Source: Fasciola hepatica (taxonomy: Eukaryota > Platyhelminthes > Trematoda > Plagiorchiida > Fasciolidae). Taken from it: DNA of 64,000 bases. Location of the stretch: positions 3,906,001 to 3,970,000 of the forward strand of contig CANUEZ040000156.1 of assembly GCA_948099385.1 (NCBI GenBank), written 5' to 3'. Positions 51,401 to 64,000 of the stretch are shown in pieces (the stretch's first letter is position 1; every line of letters starts with the position of its first letter). The notes under the pieces were generated by a model. It saw only the letters and a program-made list of their open reading frames with translations. It did no database searches and was not told where the DNA came from. The position numbers were made by a program, and so were the translations under genes.

Positions 51401-53550
51401 TGTGATTTCAACTACTTTGTCAACTTCGCTCGCCGGGAACGCGGAAGCGGACCAAGAGGCATGTCTCTGTCTACCGGTCAATTTATCGATCGCCTCTCGA
51501 TCGCCTACTTATTTTCCTCTTAGGCTTTAGCCGAAACTCGTGGTTCTCTAGCTGCAATCCACAATCCTGTAGCCATGACTCGCATTTAGCCATGACACAC
51601 ATGCTTCAGCCATGTTGCTGCAATCTAGTCAGATCAAAAGTATCGGAATATGATGACACTGGGAGATGCTGGAACATTTTTTTTTACAAAGATAGGTGTT
51701 GTAAAGCTGGTTGAACAAATAAAAAGTATGCCGGTCGGATTCTGCGCAGTTAGCCATGGTTTCGGTATTAAATGCTGCACCGTAAATTGATTGGACAAGG
51801 TTTAAATGGTGTGCCCGTATAGTCAAACCATGTGGCACAGCCCATATGACTGCTGTATTTTTGGTGAATCAGTTTTATTGTATTAAAAATTCAAACGAAA
51901 AAAGTGGTAAAAATCTTTCTCCATCCTCTTCATCAGCTACCTCAATATGCTTGCTGGGCTTTCTTCCAAAAAAAAAACACTTGACAAACGCTTCGTTAAA
52001 CTTCGTCTTGTAGGATCCAAATGTGAATGCTGTTTCCCGATCCGTAGCTTCAGTACCACGGCATATTTTGACCTTAATGCCGAGGGGTCTGACAACACAC
52101 TTCAAACCATCTGCTCTTCGTGTACGTTTGAATATCCTCCGTCGATCTACAGAGCTGGTGAAACGACACGATCTTTTATTCTTGCCCATATTGTCACAAT
52201 ATGATGAGTACTGTGATAGGTAAAGTACCGCGAATATTACCACAAAGGGTAGCTGTGGGGCCAAATCACATGATCTCGCCGAACGAAATATCAACCGGTC
52301 GACAACGAGTCTTCCCAACTTAATGGAAGATGTGGGTCGGTCACGGGATAGTTACTGAGGCTCTCAGCTGTGGTCACGACAAAGTCGGGGCCACGTGCGT
52401 AATTGTGGCCGCACATTATGATGTGATGCACGGACGACGATCGCACGATGCGGCCACCTACTCGAAGTGTGCAACGATTTTCAGACCAACCAAGAGGACG
52501 TTTCAACCAGCCGATCGGGTGGCATTTCCGAATAATTTTGATATAATTCCGAAACAAAGTGAAAAATGGTATAGAATAAAAATATGTGACGCATCTCATC
52601 GACGGCGTAGATCGTCGGTGATTCCGAGCCTATTTCTAAACTAAATTTGAAATTAGCTGGAAACAAAGGCGGAAAACTAATTCGAAATTACACGTATCAG
52701 ATAACTGGAACTCACTGATCGGCTGCCAGTTCATATGTGAACGAAATCCGCCCAGTTGTCCCAAACCATCCGGGCTTGGTTTGTCTTCCCGACGCACCAG
52801 TTGGATGGAATCTTCCACACCCGGGGCTTGGACTGGAACCGGAAAAGAGAACAACAACAGAAACAGATGGAAAAGGCAACATGGTACTCATCTGACGATC
52901 GATAGACAATGAGGCGCAGATGGCCTTATGTGAAAACTGGATGATATTTTCGAATGAGATAACGTGTATTCAACTTTTGTAATAGGAATAAATCTTTGAG
53001 ATGCAGATATTTGATTTTTTCAGTTGACGATCCTCTCGCATCATACATTTATCAGATTAACTGGACAAAAACTGAAGCCAAAAAATGTAGTCCCAAAGGT
53101 GATGCTCAAGGACTTTATCATATTTAAGTTCAAATGTATAACCATGCATTAACCATTATCCTACAATGAGCATCAAAAACACGAAACAATCGAATCCCAT
53201 TAAATTAAGCGGCGAAGGAAGGACGCGTTGCTTTGACTTGTTTGTAATTCAAAGCCATCGGAGCAATTCTATTTGTTACACTTTTTCCTTTTAAGATTTC
53301 ATGTTGAAAGGATTGCATAAATGGCATTGCACAGTATTGGTCGAAGATGTCTGAAGAATTCTTACAGCCGTGTTAAAAGAGCACCTGACTCCAAGGAATC
53401 TTACCTAACATAGAAAACGACATTTTGCTTGACACGTCCCAGTTTGGGAATATAACCGGCTGAAGCCTTTCAACTACAATCTTCACGTGTTTCGCTTTCC
53501 ACACCTTGATCAAGGCAACTCCAAATGTGAGCATTTTTTCACACGGACAC

Positions 53551-53598
<48 letters not shown>

Positions 53599-54838
53599 CA
53601 TTATTATTATTACACTGGTCGAAGCGTGGTCGTACAATGTTTTCCAGCCGTCGATAATAATGAGAAAAATCTACCGGCCAAAGCGAATTCGTAACTGAGA
53701 CAAAACTTCATCTTCGTCGGTTAACACAGCATTGACGATCGGAACTACAGAATTTCTGCACAGCGATAACCTAAAAGAAAGAAATCAAGACCTGCAACTG
53801 GGCAAAGTGTGGAACTGACTACGACAGAGGTCGAAATGAAGTGGCTGTGAACGATCAGCGATATTCTGTTCTGCACGTACGATGGATACAGTTGGTGGGT
53901 TATTGTTCTACTCTGATCTTGTTCCAGGATTGGACAAGAGCTCCATCGGTAGAAATGCAACCGGATGGCATAAAACGTATTTCACAACCCAGTTGGGTGA
54001 GATCCGGACATCTTCGCTGATCAGAAGTTGGGAATTTCAGTTGCTGATAATTAGATACAGTCTTTTATGACACAGACCGTGAAATCAACTAATTTTTCTC
54101 TGTGCGGGCAGTTGCACAGTTTCTTAACTAGTATTTCACCTGCTCATTTATTCTTTCGTCCAATCTGTTACAGTCCGACCAAACTGCACATCATACTTGG
54201 GCCAAATGCCAACTAGAAAACACATGAATCACTTTCAAAAACCAATAAGAGTCAGGACGGATATGCCTGCAGTTTTCATGCTGACTTTCACTGGTTTAAC
54301 CGGCTCGTTTGCTATTATCCGATTTGGTTGCAACAAAGAGGCCAAAATTGTGAATCTGGTTAGAAACCGGCATGTGGTCGGTGGTGATGGTGGTAGTGAG
54401 AGAATTCTATCACCTTAGAGATACAAGGTTCGGTCACATTGGTGGTGGACCGCAGACCACTGTCAGCCAGGTCTTTACCACAACTGACCTGTTGGGACTT
54501 GATGTAATTCTGGAACATTATTCCGGTGTCCTTCGTATTATGAGGTATATACTCCCTCCAAATCAAATCATACTACACGCAATTAAACAAACAAAAAATC
54601 GGACTTAGGTTCAGTTAGTTTTGTTATTCTTCTAACCTGACTGCTCACGTTGGTTTCACGTGATTAGCGTGTGCAGATCGGATTCGTCGAAGACAGCCGA
54701 TGAGCTGCATGAAAACATTGTGGAAGTTGGAAAATAACTTACGCTTGAGAGCATCTCGCTGTAATTCTTTTTCAATCAGCAACTGTTTGACACGTTCAAG
54801 TTCTTCTTCGCCTCTTTGATCCATGGCTTGTCTAACCA
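45472..54838 (-). CDS. Type I membrane protein, APP-like (3' part, six exons)
   Basis: Six minus-strand exons connect with matching phases and good GT/AG sites: 54743-54838, 52716-52832, 48879-48945, 47663-47851, 46960-47056 and 45472-45627 (stop TAG). They read, in order, an acidic/basic helix ('EEELERVKQLLIEKEL'), a linker of about 38 residues, one transmembrane helix ('IGVICSVLGIMAVLGAAIYY') with a basic stop-transfer ('MTKKR'), and a ~147-residue cytoplasmic tail. The tail has a Gln-rich stretch, an acidic block and 'VENPLYEG', an NPxY adaptor-binding or endocytosis motif. The helix resembles the last E2 helix of amyloid precursor proteins ('EE.....V.ELL.KE'), and helix-linker-TM-NPxY is the APP order. 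However, the tail is about three times longer than usual and the motif is NPLY, not NPTY. Other NPxY receptors remain possible. The 5' exons (E1, most of E2) are not recognised in the window. The exon chain itself is secure; the family name is an inference. Confidence 0.7.
45628..46959 (-). other. Intron of the APP-like gene, with a degenerate tetranucleotide tract
   Basis: GTAAGC donor and TTTCAG acceptor. At 46405-46508 there is a degenerate (GACT)n array with variants such as GATT, AACT and GAAT. Confidence 0.7.
48647..48661. repeat. Poly-T run in an intron of the APP-like gene
   Basis: About 15 T between exons 47663-47851 and 48879-48945. On the minus strand it is poly-A, but no element body was recognised beside it. 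Confidence 0.8.
49740..50200 (+). mobile_element. Non-LTR (LINE) retrotransposon 3' end
   Basis: The plus strand encodes 'HRCLRRILKMAWHDVLS' and 'LLRSRRLQLFGHVLLRPDT', the characteristic tail of LINE reverse transcriptases ('RRLRWFGHVLRM'). In another frame it gives 'GLATNRRSWTDGIRDL', resembling the 'LAANRSQWRS' end of such ORFs. Frameshifts and loss of the upstream polymerase core show a 5'-truncated, dead copy. It lies antisense within an intron. Confidence 0.75.
51540..51860 (-). repeat. Dispersed repeat, block B, copy 2
   Basis: Reverse-complement match to 8880-9260. Here the minus strand stays open (51629-51838) for 'PHGLTIRAHHLNLVQSIYG' and onward to 'HHIPILLI'. Copy 1 aligns but has stops, suggesting that this strand once coded. 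The 21-bp minisatellite is at about 51541-51605. Confidence 0.7.
51875..52320 (-). repeat. Dispersed repeat, block A, copy 2, with a 147-codon ORF
   Basis: The right 180 bp match 8119-8325. The minus frame is open for 147 codons and includes 'GKNKRSCRFTSSVDRR' and 'FNEAFVKCFFFGRKPSK'. I recognise no domain. It may be a remnant coding segment of the repeat, but it is read here antisense to the probable coding direction of nothing known, so function is left open. Confidence 0.45.
52833..54742 (-). other. Intron of the APP-like gene
   Basis: GTAAGT donor; the acceptor has a long pyrimidine tract ending 'TTCCGGTTCCAG'. It contains a (TTA)n microsatellite. No other element recognised. Confidence 0.7.
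53551..53612. repeat. (TTA)n microsatellite
   Basis: About 62 bases of TTA/ATT with one interruption. Confidence 0.97.
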
Positions 54839-57646
54839 CTGAATTTGAAAGTAAAACAGAAACCAACATTTGTCACGATCAGTAGTGTTCATTTTTTGAA
54901 GTGCTTCCAGTTGAACAAGAAATCTAAACATTATGTCAAAGAACCTATGTGACCGGACTTGGATTATAATTTTTTCTTCTATTTTGTTCAACAAATATCG
55001 ATGTGAATCTTTTCTCCGTCATTTCTGTTCCCGTTGTTTTCATTCAGTATATAATCATTATCATTATCAGTTTATACTTGATGGCGATGGTGATTTGGAT
55101 GAAGGTGGATTTTTGGTACTACGATAGATAAAATGTCAGACTTCTCCTTTGATTTATTTTAATTCTATTGAACCACCCAATAGTTTGATCCATGCAGAAT
55201 CATTCATCATCTTACGTTTAGGTGAAATATCCGCTTAGAAAATCAAATTTTCCTACATTTTTTATCAGTTAGTGACGATCTTTAATGGAGAGATGCAACT
55301 GAGCTTTCCACATTCTTGATATTACTTCCATTGTCTATCGATGATCAACGCACAGCATTCAACCGAAGGTTCAATTCTAGGGCTAGTAAAATCCTTACGT
55401 TTTCAAGCGACTGGAATACGTGATTTTTCAGCAAATTTTGACTAAACTTCAAAAAATGAGACTTCCCAATTAATGAGCAATTTTGAGCGCTTCGAATACC
55501 AGTTTACCGGTGATATTTTCACTGGTTTACGTCCAGCTAATATCAGGGTTGAACGACGTTTTTCTCCGAAGCAAGTATTGATGGGAGGGTAGATGGAGGT
55601 GGTCAGTCCATGATATGGAAATAGATGTGAAAACCTTAACCATTGGACTTGGCCATGCAAAACTTGTTAGGCTTCCGGGTTGGCGTCCACGTGATTCGCC
55701 CAAAGGATGGTTGGATACACTGGATGGCCTGACTGGGTGCTGCGGTCAGCGGCATGGTGACATTCAACTTCTTCCTTCGTCTGTATGATTCCCATTTACA
55801 ACTTATTCCCTGATTCCTTGTTCCCTTGTAACTCGGCTGGTTTTTCCCCTTCGACTAGATGATGCTCCGATGCAGCAACCAGAATCAGAGTCCAACAGTG
55901 TACGAGGTTCATGAATGGAGGAACTGTACAGAGACCTTAAATGAGCATGAGTTTACCTTAAATAATAGTCTGTAATGCTAAGATGTTACCGCTGTTAAGA
56001 TAAAATTTGAAATCCTCGCACTGTGAAGTTGGCGTGGCCCAAACTTTAGCTGTCAGATATCACTTTCGAACAAGTGGTGATTCATATAAAAACCTAGCAC
56101 GCTAAGATATATTGATTCAACAGCGTTTCCGGTCACTTCATGCATTTGTTTTCTCTAAATGGGAAATTTGTAATTGGTCGAAAACTGAAACGTATACTTC
56201 CGGGATTTTCAGCTTCAGTTTTGACAGACATGGGGGCATGACCTCGCTTGAGTGACCAAATCCCATGAACACGGGGAACAAGGGTTCGTTTGTTTTGAAT
56301 GATAAAATAAACCTATTATTTGTCTTCGAACTAGAAGCATAGGTTTACCTAGAAACCCATCAGGTGACCTTGATTGACATGATCTTTAGTAAACTGAACA
56401 ATACCTATTCCGGTCAAATTCTGCTCTTGGACCAAATATTGTATTCTTTCCCTTCTAGCCTCAGGTTTTGTCCAAAACTGGAAGAACAATTTTTCACCAC
56501 CGATTCCCCGTCCGTGATGTCTGTTTCTATGTTCATCGTTGATAAATTTTCAGAAACCTCATATATTCGCACAAAATATAAACTTATCAGTTGCTGATAT
56601 GATCGAATCCTTGAAATTTCCACCTTGGAAGAGGATTCTCACAGTGGAATTATTTCATTCAAAGAACTCGCTTTTTGAATTAAAGTCATACTATGCCATA
56701 TCGGTTTACACTAATTTCAACGAATTCCTATAAGTCCAAAAATAATACACCGGAGTTTTTCTTTCAGTTGTTATGAATTGACTCGTTTCTCTTCTGAAGT
56801 GACAAGACCCATAGACAACTGTCTACGTAAGGATGAAGTTGAAAACCTAGTGAATATCATCGGTGGCATCTTCAAACAAATGCCCGGTGTATTAATCGTA
56901 GCGCCCCCAAATTCGCTCGTCGGTGCGAACCTGCGATCTCGAGTGTGAACCCTGTGCCGTCGGTCACTTTTTCAATTGGCAGCCCATAGCTGACCGCGAC
57001 CCTCTTCCTGATATGGGGTATCATTGTTATATGATAAGAAGAATATGGGAATATGGAAAACGTAGTTGGGATTGTGCGCAATCTACCCCTAAGTTCTCTT
57101 CATTGTAATGAGCGATCTGTTGACAGCTATACTGGTGTTCGAATAATGCAACTGTAGAGTCCTGTTGATGCTCTCACTGAGCCTGAGTGCTTGTGGTGTA
57201 TTTTCCCGTAGAGCAAACCCGAACAATCCTCCGCGGAGGAACACCGATTCTTGCATACTACGCTTTGTTATTTTTGTAAGTATCAGCAATTTTACTTAGT
57301 CATCTAACCAGAACAGTTTTTGTTGTACTTATTTTTCTGAGCTAACTCCGGTGTGCATGGACGATGCATTCCAGTGTGTAGGCGATCCTATTGGTGAAAA
57401 GGATTAATGTGTCAGAACCAAGATCGGTTCGGATTGTACCCGTTGTAAAACCAGTCTTAAAAAAGGTTAATCGTGATGACCGAAACGTCGACAACCTACC
57501 AACGATTTCGACTATGCTGTTATTAAACGATAAAATTTTACTGTAGGCGATCCTCTTCAAGTCTACTTACTTGACCTTTCCTGCATTGCGCTTTCAGTCT
57601 GACTCGGAAAGTCGCACTCATCTAACTGACCTTCCGAGCATCCGTT

Positions 57647-57687
<41 letters not shown>

Positions 57688-58381
57688 GTACGCACACGTA
57701 AACACCAGAATTAGTTTGAGGAATGACAGAGTCAACGCTTATGTCGCGTTAACTTCGTGTGGTTAAAAACGGTTCTGCCTGATCGGTTGCCTCTTCTGAT
57801 CAATGAACCTGGACCTTGGTGTTATAGGACGACCCAAGGGAGTATGACTCTATTCCTCCTGGTTGTTCTCTGTTGGGTGGACTCACGTCCTGACTTTTCA
57901 TCCTCTAGTGTGGTATGAATTCCCATTTTATTTTCATTATCTGAAGGACCTGCCCCACTTTTGCGACTCTTTGAGTAGCATGTTGTGAACCGGACACCTC
58001 GCGATTTCGGGTTCATGTGATTTATCGCAGCAATCATTTGATTTTAAACAATAGCACTGTACCCTGAAACAGTCCCGTGTTTATTGGTTTGGGGTTGAAA
58101 CTTTAAGCGTTACGCAGCTGTTCGGTTAAGAACAAAGGTGTAAACATCAGTCTGAATGGCATGCGCGGAATCTATAATCAGTATAAAAAGGCAACATGAT
58201 GTAGCCGGAGATTTTGAAATTGTATCACTGATTTGATTCTAACCCACAATTTACACCATTCTGTTTGTTTGGTTCTCACTTTCATTCAACTGATAAGTTT
58301 CACGAAAACAACTAGTAAGCTGAATCAATAAGAAAAATGTTTTACTTTCGAAAAAACGATGCGCCGTGCGGTGTGTTGAAC
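54839..58381. other. No gene recognised upstream of the APP-like exons
   Basis: The preceding exon of the APP-like gene must end in phase 1, but none with E2-like coding was found here. Frames at 56364-56733 and 57822-58037 show no motif. A (CA)n tract lies at 57648-57681. Confidence 0.45.
57648..57681. repeat. (CA)n microsatellite
   Basis: About 34 bases of CA followed by CA-rich variants. Confidence 0.95.
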
Positions 58382-58563
58382 GAGGCGATGTAGTGTCAGT
58401 AACACAGCGCTGTCGGTAGAGAATTGTAAGCCGACGTTTCGGTTACCGTGGATAACCTTTCTCAATTGTAAAACTGCCTTGAGAAAGGTTACCCACGGTA
58501 ACCGAAAAGTCGGCTTATAATTTTCCACCGACAACGCCGTGTTATTGACATTATAGCTTCTCA
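58382..58563. repeat. Fold-back inverted repeat, 84-bp arms
   Basis: 58382-58465 pairs with 58479-58563 around a 13-base loop. The core is 'GGTTACCGTGGATAACCTTT' against 'AAAGGTTACCCACGGTAACC', with roughly 85% identity over the arms. It looks like two inverted copies of one element end, or a fold-back MITE. No target-site duplication was defined. Confidence 0.8.
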
Positions 58564-58634
58564 TCTAATTTTTTACTTTCTCCATTGATTACACAGTGAT
58601 GGCACAATATTTCAGGAAGCGAGTTGCGGTCGAT

Positions 58635-58730
58635 GGGGAAGCGACCGACGGTGGCAGGATTTGAACCTCGAAACCACAAGGTCCGTTATTCAGCATGGTG
58701 ACCGTTTGACCACCGCCAGTGATTACTTGT
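58635..58730 (-). mobile_element. tRNA-like SINE head or tRNA pseudogene
   Basis: The minus strand has A box 'TGGTCAAACGGT' and B box 'GGTTCAAATCC' at nearly tRNA spacing. The acceptor and T stems do not pair cleanly, so a decayed copy is more likely than a functional tRNA. Confidence 0.5.
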
Positions 58731-60145
58731 ATAGTACACAGAGCCTTCGTTGATTTCGAGGATTTAATTAAATTAGCTGTTTAGGTAGTTTGGCAAAACT
58801 CGGAGCATTCTTTTATATGTCTCATCAGTTTCTATCATTACACAACCAACGGCACTACTTATTGGGGGGAAAAAACCTAAGCTATCTCATCGGTGACAGA
58901 AGTACCGCCTATCGATTCAAGCCAAACCAAATTTGAGTACGAGGGTAGGGCTCGCATCGAAAGAACACAGAGATGACTACGTAATGGAGCGGTAAGAAAT
59001 ATTCCGTTCCTGTTACAAAGTCTGTGATTCAAACTGGTGAGGTCGTCGAATGTTTATGGGTTCAAAGTTTTGGATCATAAAACACGTGAGAAAAAAGCAT
59101 TGCTTCAATGAAAATGGATTCTAACATGTTTATACCGCCAAGGATAGAAATACGCTTGAAGTACCGGCAATTGGGTAACATTATCCACAACAATGCAAAC
59201 TAGGCTTCTGAAGAGTGGTGTTGTTCGGGACATAGACTGAGGATTTTCAGCATCTCTTGATCATTGAGCTTAGCGTTTTAGGTCGCAGACGTTTTATCAC
59301 TTGTCGAAGTGAAACTGCTCGGCGGAAGGTTTCCGTACTCTAGATTATTTATAATAATCCGGATCTCAGATTTCATTTGTACTGCCGCAATCATCGGTGA
59401 TGATATGGCAGGACGAATTTCGACTTTCTGTTCGCAACCCACCATCATAAGCTTAAGATCGCATTAGCTATACAACTATCTAGCTGGAAAGTGAACAACT
59501 AGAAATAGGAGCCAGAGTGTTATTGGTGTGAAAAAGTCAATGTCACTGAACAGTCATGTAGTTTGTCCAAACAAGTATCCTACGTGTTCAACTCTCAGGC
59601 GGATTGATTTGAATTTTGTTCGTGTTAGAGTGCCCTGACAATCACTCTAAGATCAGAGGCCGGGGAACAGATGCGCATCATAGGTCGCCGCAGCCGACGA
59701 AGGTGTCACATGGGTCACCGTGGCCTGCGAAAATGAAATGAAACCATCAAGCTAACATGGCAATACTTGCTACTATGTAGACCGATTAGCTCACCCAAAT
59801 GTCCTCCTAAATAGTTTCCTTAATGATCACTCTTTGGATTGCATAAAGTATCTACTTCCCTCAGAAACTGATGCGCCGCTGACCCGGGGGCCCGTAGCCC
59901 AACAAAAGGGGGAAAATGTGCAACCGGCCTATGCGTCGGGATTACAAAATTGACCACATTTTATCTTGTATGGACTTTGTGACTCAGCTTGCGGTTTTCC
60001 ACTCTGTCTACCTAACTGGAGACCTTGCGATAATACCGCCAGATAGAACACTACGTTTGAGCCGCACGTTACAAAAGTTTGTCTAATTGAAATGGTTTCT
60101 TGCGTATTACGCAAGGCTAATCTATTGGATGCATATTTTTGTGAC

Positions 60146-60146
<1 letters not shown>
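58731..60146. other. No gene recognised
   Basis: Nothing identifiable. Confidence 0.5.
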
Positions 60147-60190
<44 letters not shown>

Positions 60191-60199
60191 CATTATTAA
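60147..60199. repeat. (TTA)n microsatellite
   Basis: About 50 bases of TTA/ATT. Confidence 0.96.
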
Positions 60200-62639
<2,440 letters not shown>

Positions 62640-63545
62640 CGAGAAAATTTTAAGATTGACAATAGTTATTGGTAAATTTCGAAGGATTCGTATCATTGTG
62701 TCGGTGAGATAAAACGCTGAAATTAAAGAAAAATCTCCGTGTGTCATCTATGAGGAGCCTATTATGCGATGTGTCGAACAAACGTACAAGTGCATCGAAG
62801 CTGAAGTGGTCCTTGCAGCTGAATGTGAACGTTCGGCGTGTACAGCAATTCCTATAGTCTGCACCATATCTGTGGAACGGAAGCATGAGATCAGTACCTT
62901 CGATGAATGATCGTCATTTTCAAAATAGTCAGGAATGGACCAGAAATTAACTCACTTGGAGTGCTGAATGGGATGATGTTATATTTAGCGATGGGAAAAC
63001 ACAAATTAGATGGTTCTGATGAAATCATGTACTACTGGAGCGACTTCAAGAGAAGCCAGCTGGACGACAGTCATCGAGCCTTCGGTAATGGCTCTGTGAT
63101 GGTCTTATGTGCGGGATTTCTGAAGATGGAAATTCTCAACTAGCAGTCCTAGATGGAGAGCAGACGGATTTCTCATACATCAGATCACAGAATGAATTTT
63201 CACTCCTGATGGTTCTGAATAATTGACTAGGGACCATAAGGTTTTAATATTACAACGGGGCCATACCTGCGACCGACCACTCACATAGGGCTGAGGCAAC
63301 TGCACCAGGACATCAAGACCATCGAGTTCAGACTTAAACCCGACTGAAAACGTCAAGGGTTTGTTATCAGGCCAACTCTGTTCCGAGTGAGGAACCTCCA
63401 GCACCTTTCACAAGTTGACGTACGCCACCCTTGATGAATTGGATAGCACAGAACTTGAGACTATCCAGAATATAACTGGAAACATATCCGAACGTTGTGT
63501 TTCAGTCATTCATAATGGAGGTCACTGTATTTCGCAACTTGCTGG
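62640..63545 (+). pseudogene. Mariner/Tc1-superfamily transposase, decayed near full-length copy
   Basis: Plus-strand pieces follow the transposase in order across frameshifts and stops. They are a second helix-turn-helix region 'LCDVSNKRTSASKLKWSLQL' (about 62755), 'WSAEWDDVIFSDGKTQI' with the first catalytic Asp in the 'FSDE' block (Glu replaced by Gly), 'LDGSDEIMYYWSDFKR', and 'FGNGSVMVLCAGF' (about 63083). Then comes 'SSSDLNPTENVKGLL' (about 63330), equivalent to SPDLNPIENLW, and the end 'ERCVSVIHNGGHCIS'. It is inactive, and is a lineage separate from the Tc1-like copy at 10.2 kb. Terminal inverted repeats were not identified. Confidence 0.85.
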
Positions 63546-64000
63546 TTGTTTCTGCCCTCGGGGTAGGTTTAATGGTATTTCGGCACCCGCTGAGGCACAT
63601 TTTCCGGGATAAATCGATTTATCTGTTTCACGCCTAAAATCTGTTTGTGTTTGTGGTATAGTCAAGTCAAGTCAGGTGCATGGTTTATGAATCCGAAGGT
63701 GGATATTCAGCAGCCACATGTGATAGTGGGTTGACACATCATCATATCAAACTTGGTCACCGTAAGTGGTTTGTTTAAAATGTAATAAAAGAAAAAAAGG
63801 GTGGGTTTAATAGCAGTATGTGCACTATGTATAGGGTCATGAAGTGTAAGCGAATAAGAGTTTCCAGTGATTTCATTCTCAGGCCACTGCAATCACATTT
63901 ATACGAAAAACGGCTTGATAGAGTTGGGAAAAGTCTCACCGAGTCTATCTGGATATATAAGGTTGGGGAAGATGAATGAGTCAACTTCAACCAGGAAACA
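63546..64000. other. No gene recognised
   Basis: Nothing identifiable to the right window edge. Confidence 0.5.

Larger units (their letters stand above)
48946..52715 (-). other. Large intron of the APP-like gene, invaded by repeats
   Basis: A 3.77-kb intron directly upstream of the transmembrane exon. It holds a LINE 3' end (49740-50200) and copy 2 of the dispersed repeat (51540-52330). The rest shows nothing recognisable. Confidence 0.7.

Noticed and set aside
57465..57500. GTGATGACCGAAACGTCG as a hammerhead-like core
   Set aside because: There is no room for stem II between the two boxes, so the fold is not supported.
58635..58730. Functional tRNA gene
   Set aside because: A and B boxes are present, but the acceptor and T stems do not pair well; a SINE or pseudogene is more likely.

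Overview
This is eukaryotic, intron-rich, repeat-rich DNA, most likely from a digenean trematode (fluke). The species cannot be fixed from the sequence alone. The best evidence is a spliced sigma-class glutathione S-transferase (GST) of the trematode 28-kDa antigen type. Supporting evidence is a population of decayed mobile elements (Ty3/gypsy, Tc1/mariner, a non-LTR LINE tail, tRNA-derived SINEs) and long (TA)n and (ATCT)n microsatellites. There are no operons and no bacterial signals. Almost all long open frames are chance or repeat-driven.

Layout. 1-2390: decayed Ty3/gypsy element on the minus strand (gag, zinc-knuckle-like, protease-like and reverse transcriptase remnants), cut by the left edge. 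4.0-4.3 kb: a SINE. 7.3-9.3 kb: an unclear element ORF and copy 1 of an undescribed dispersed repeat. 10.2-11.2 kb: dead Tc1-like transposase (minus). 14.0-17.8 kb: the sigma GST gene (minus), with three exons recognised and consistent splice phases; the first few codons are not located.

15.3-31.5 kb is the most striking region. Two very large, near-perfect inverted repeats lie end to end and meet at a (TA)n tract. The first (15336-19208 / 20605-24463, 1.4-kb spacer) duplicates the first two recognised GST exons in inverted orientation, leaving a truncated second copy on the plus strand. The second (24534-28014 / 28025-31503) is an almost spacer-less palindrome with a 10-bp centre. They are either a recent genomic rearrangement or an assembly or read-chimera artefact.

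31.5-45 kb is mostly non-coding: a mariner transposase fragment, (TA)n, an 800-bp (ATCT)n tract and a cluster of SINEs. 45.5-54.8 kb holds the 3' half of a second host gene on the minus strand: six exons in perfect phase encoding a helical extracellular segment, one transmembrane helix and a ~147-residue cytoplasmic tail with an NPxY motif (NPLY). The layout is like the amyloid precursor protein (APP) family. A LINE 3' end and copy 2 of the dispersed repeat sit in its large intron. 55-64 kb has no recognised gene, but carries an 84-bp-arm fold-back, a SINE-like copy, microsatellites and a dead mariner transposase at 62.6-63.6 kb.
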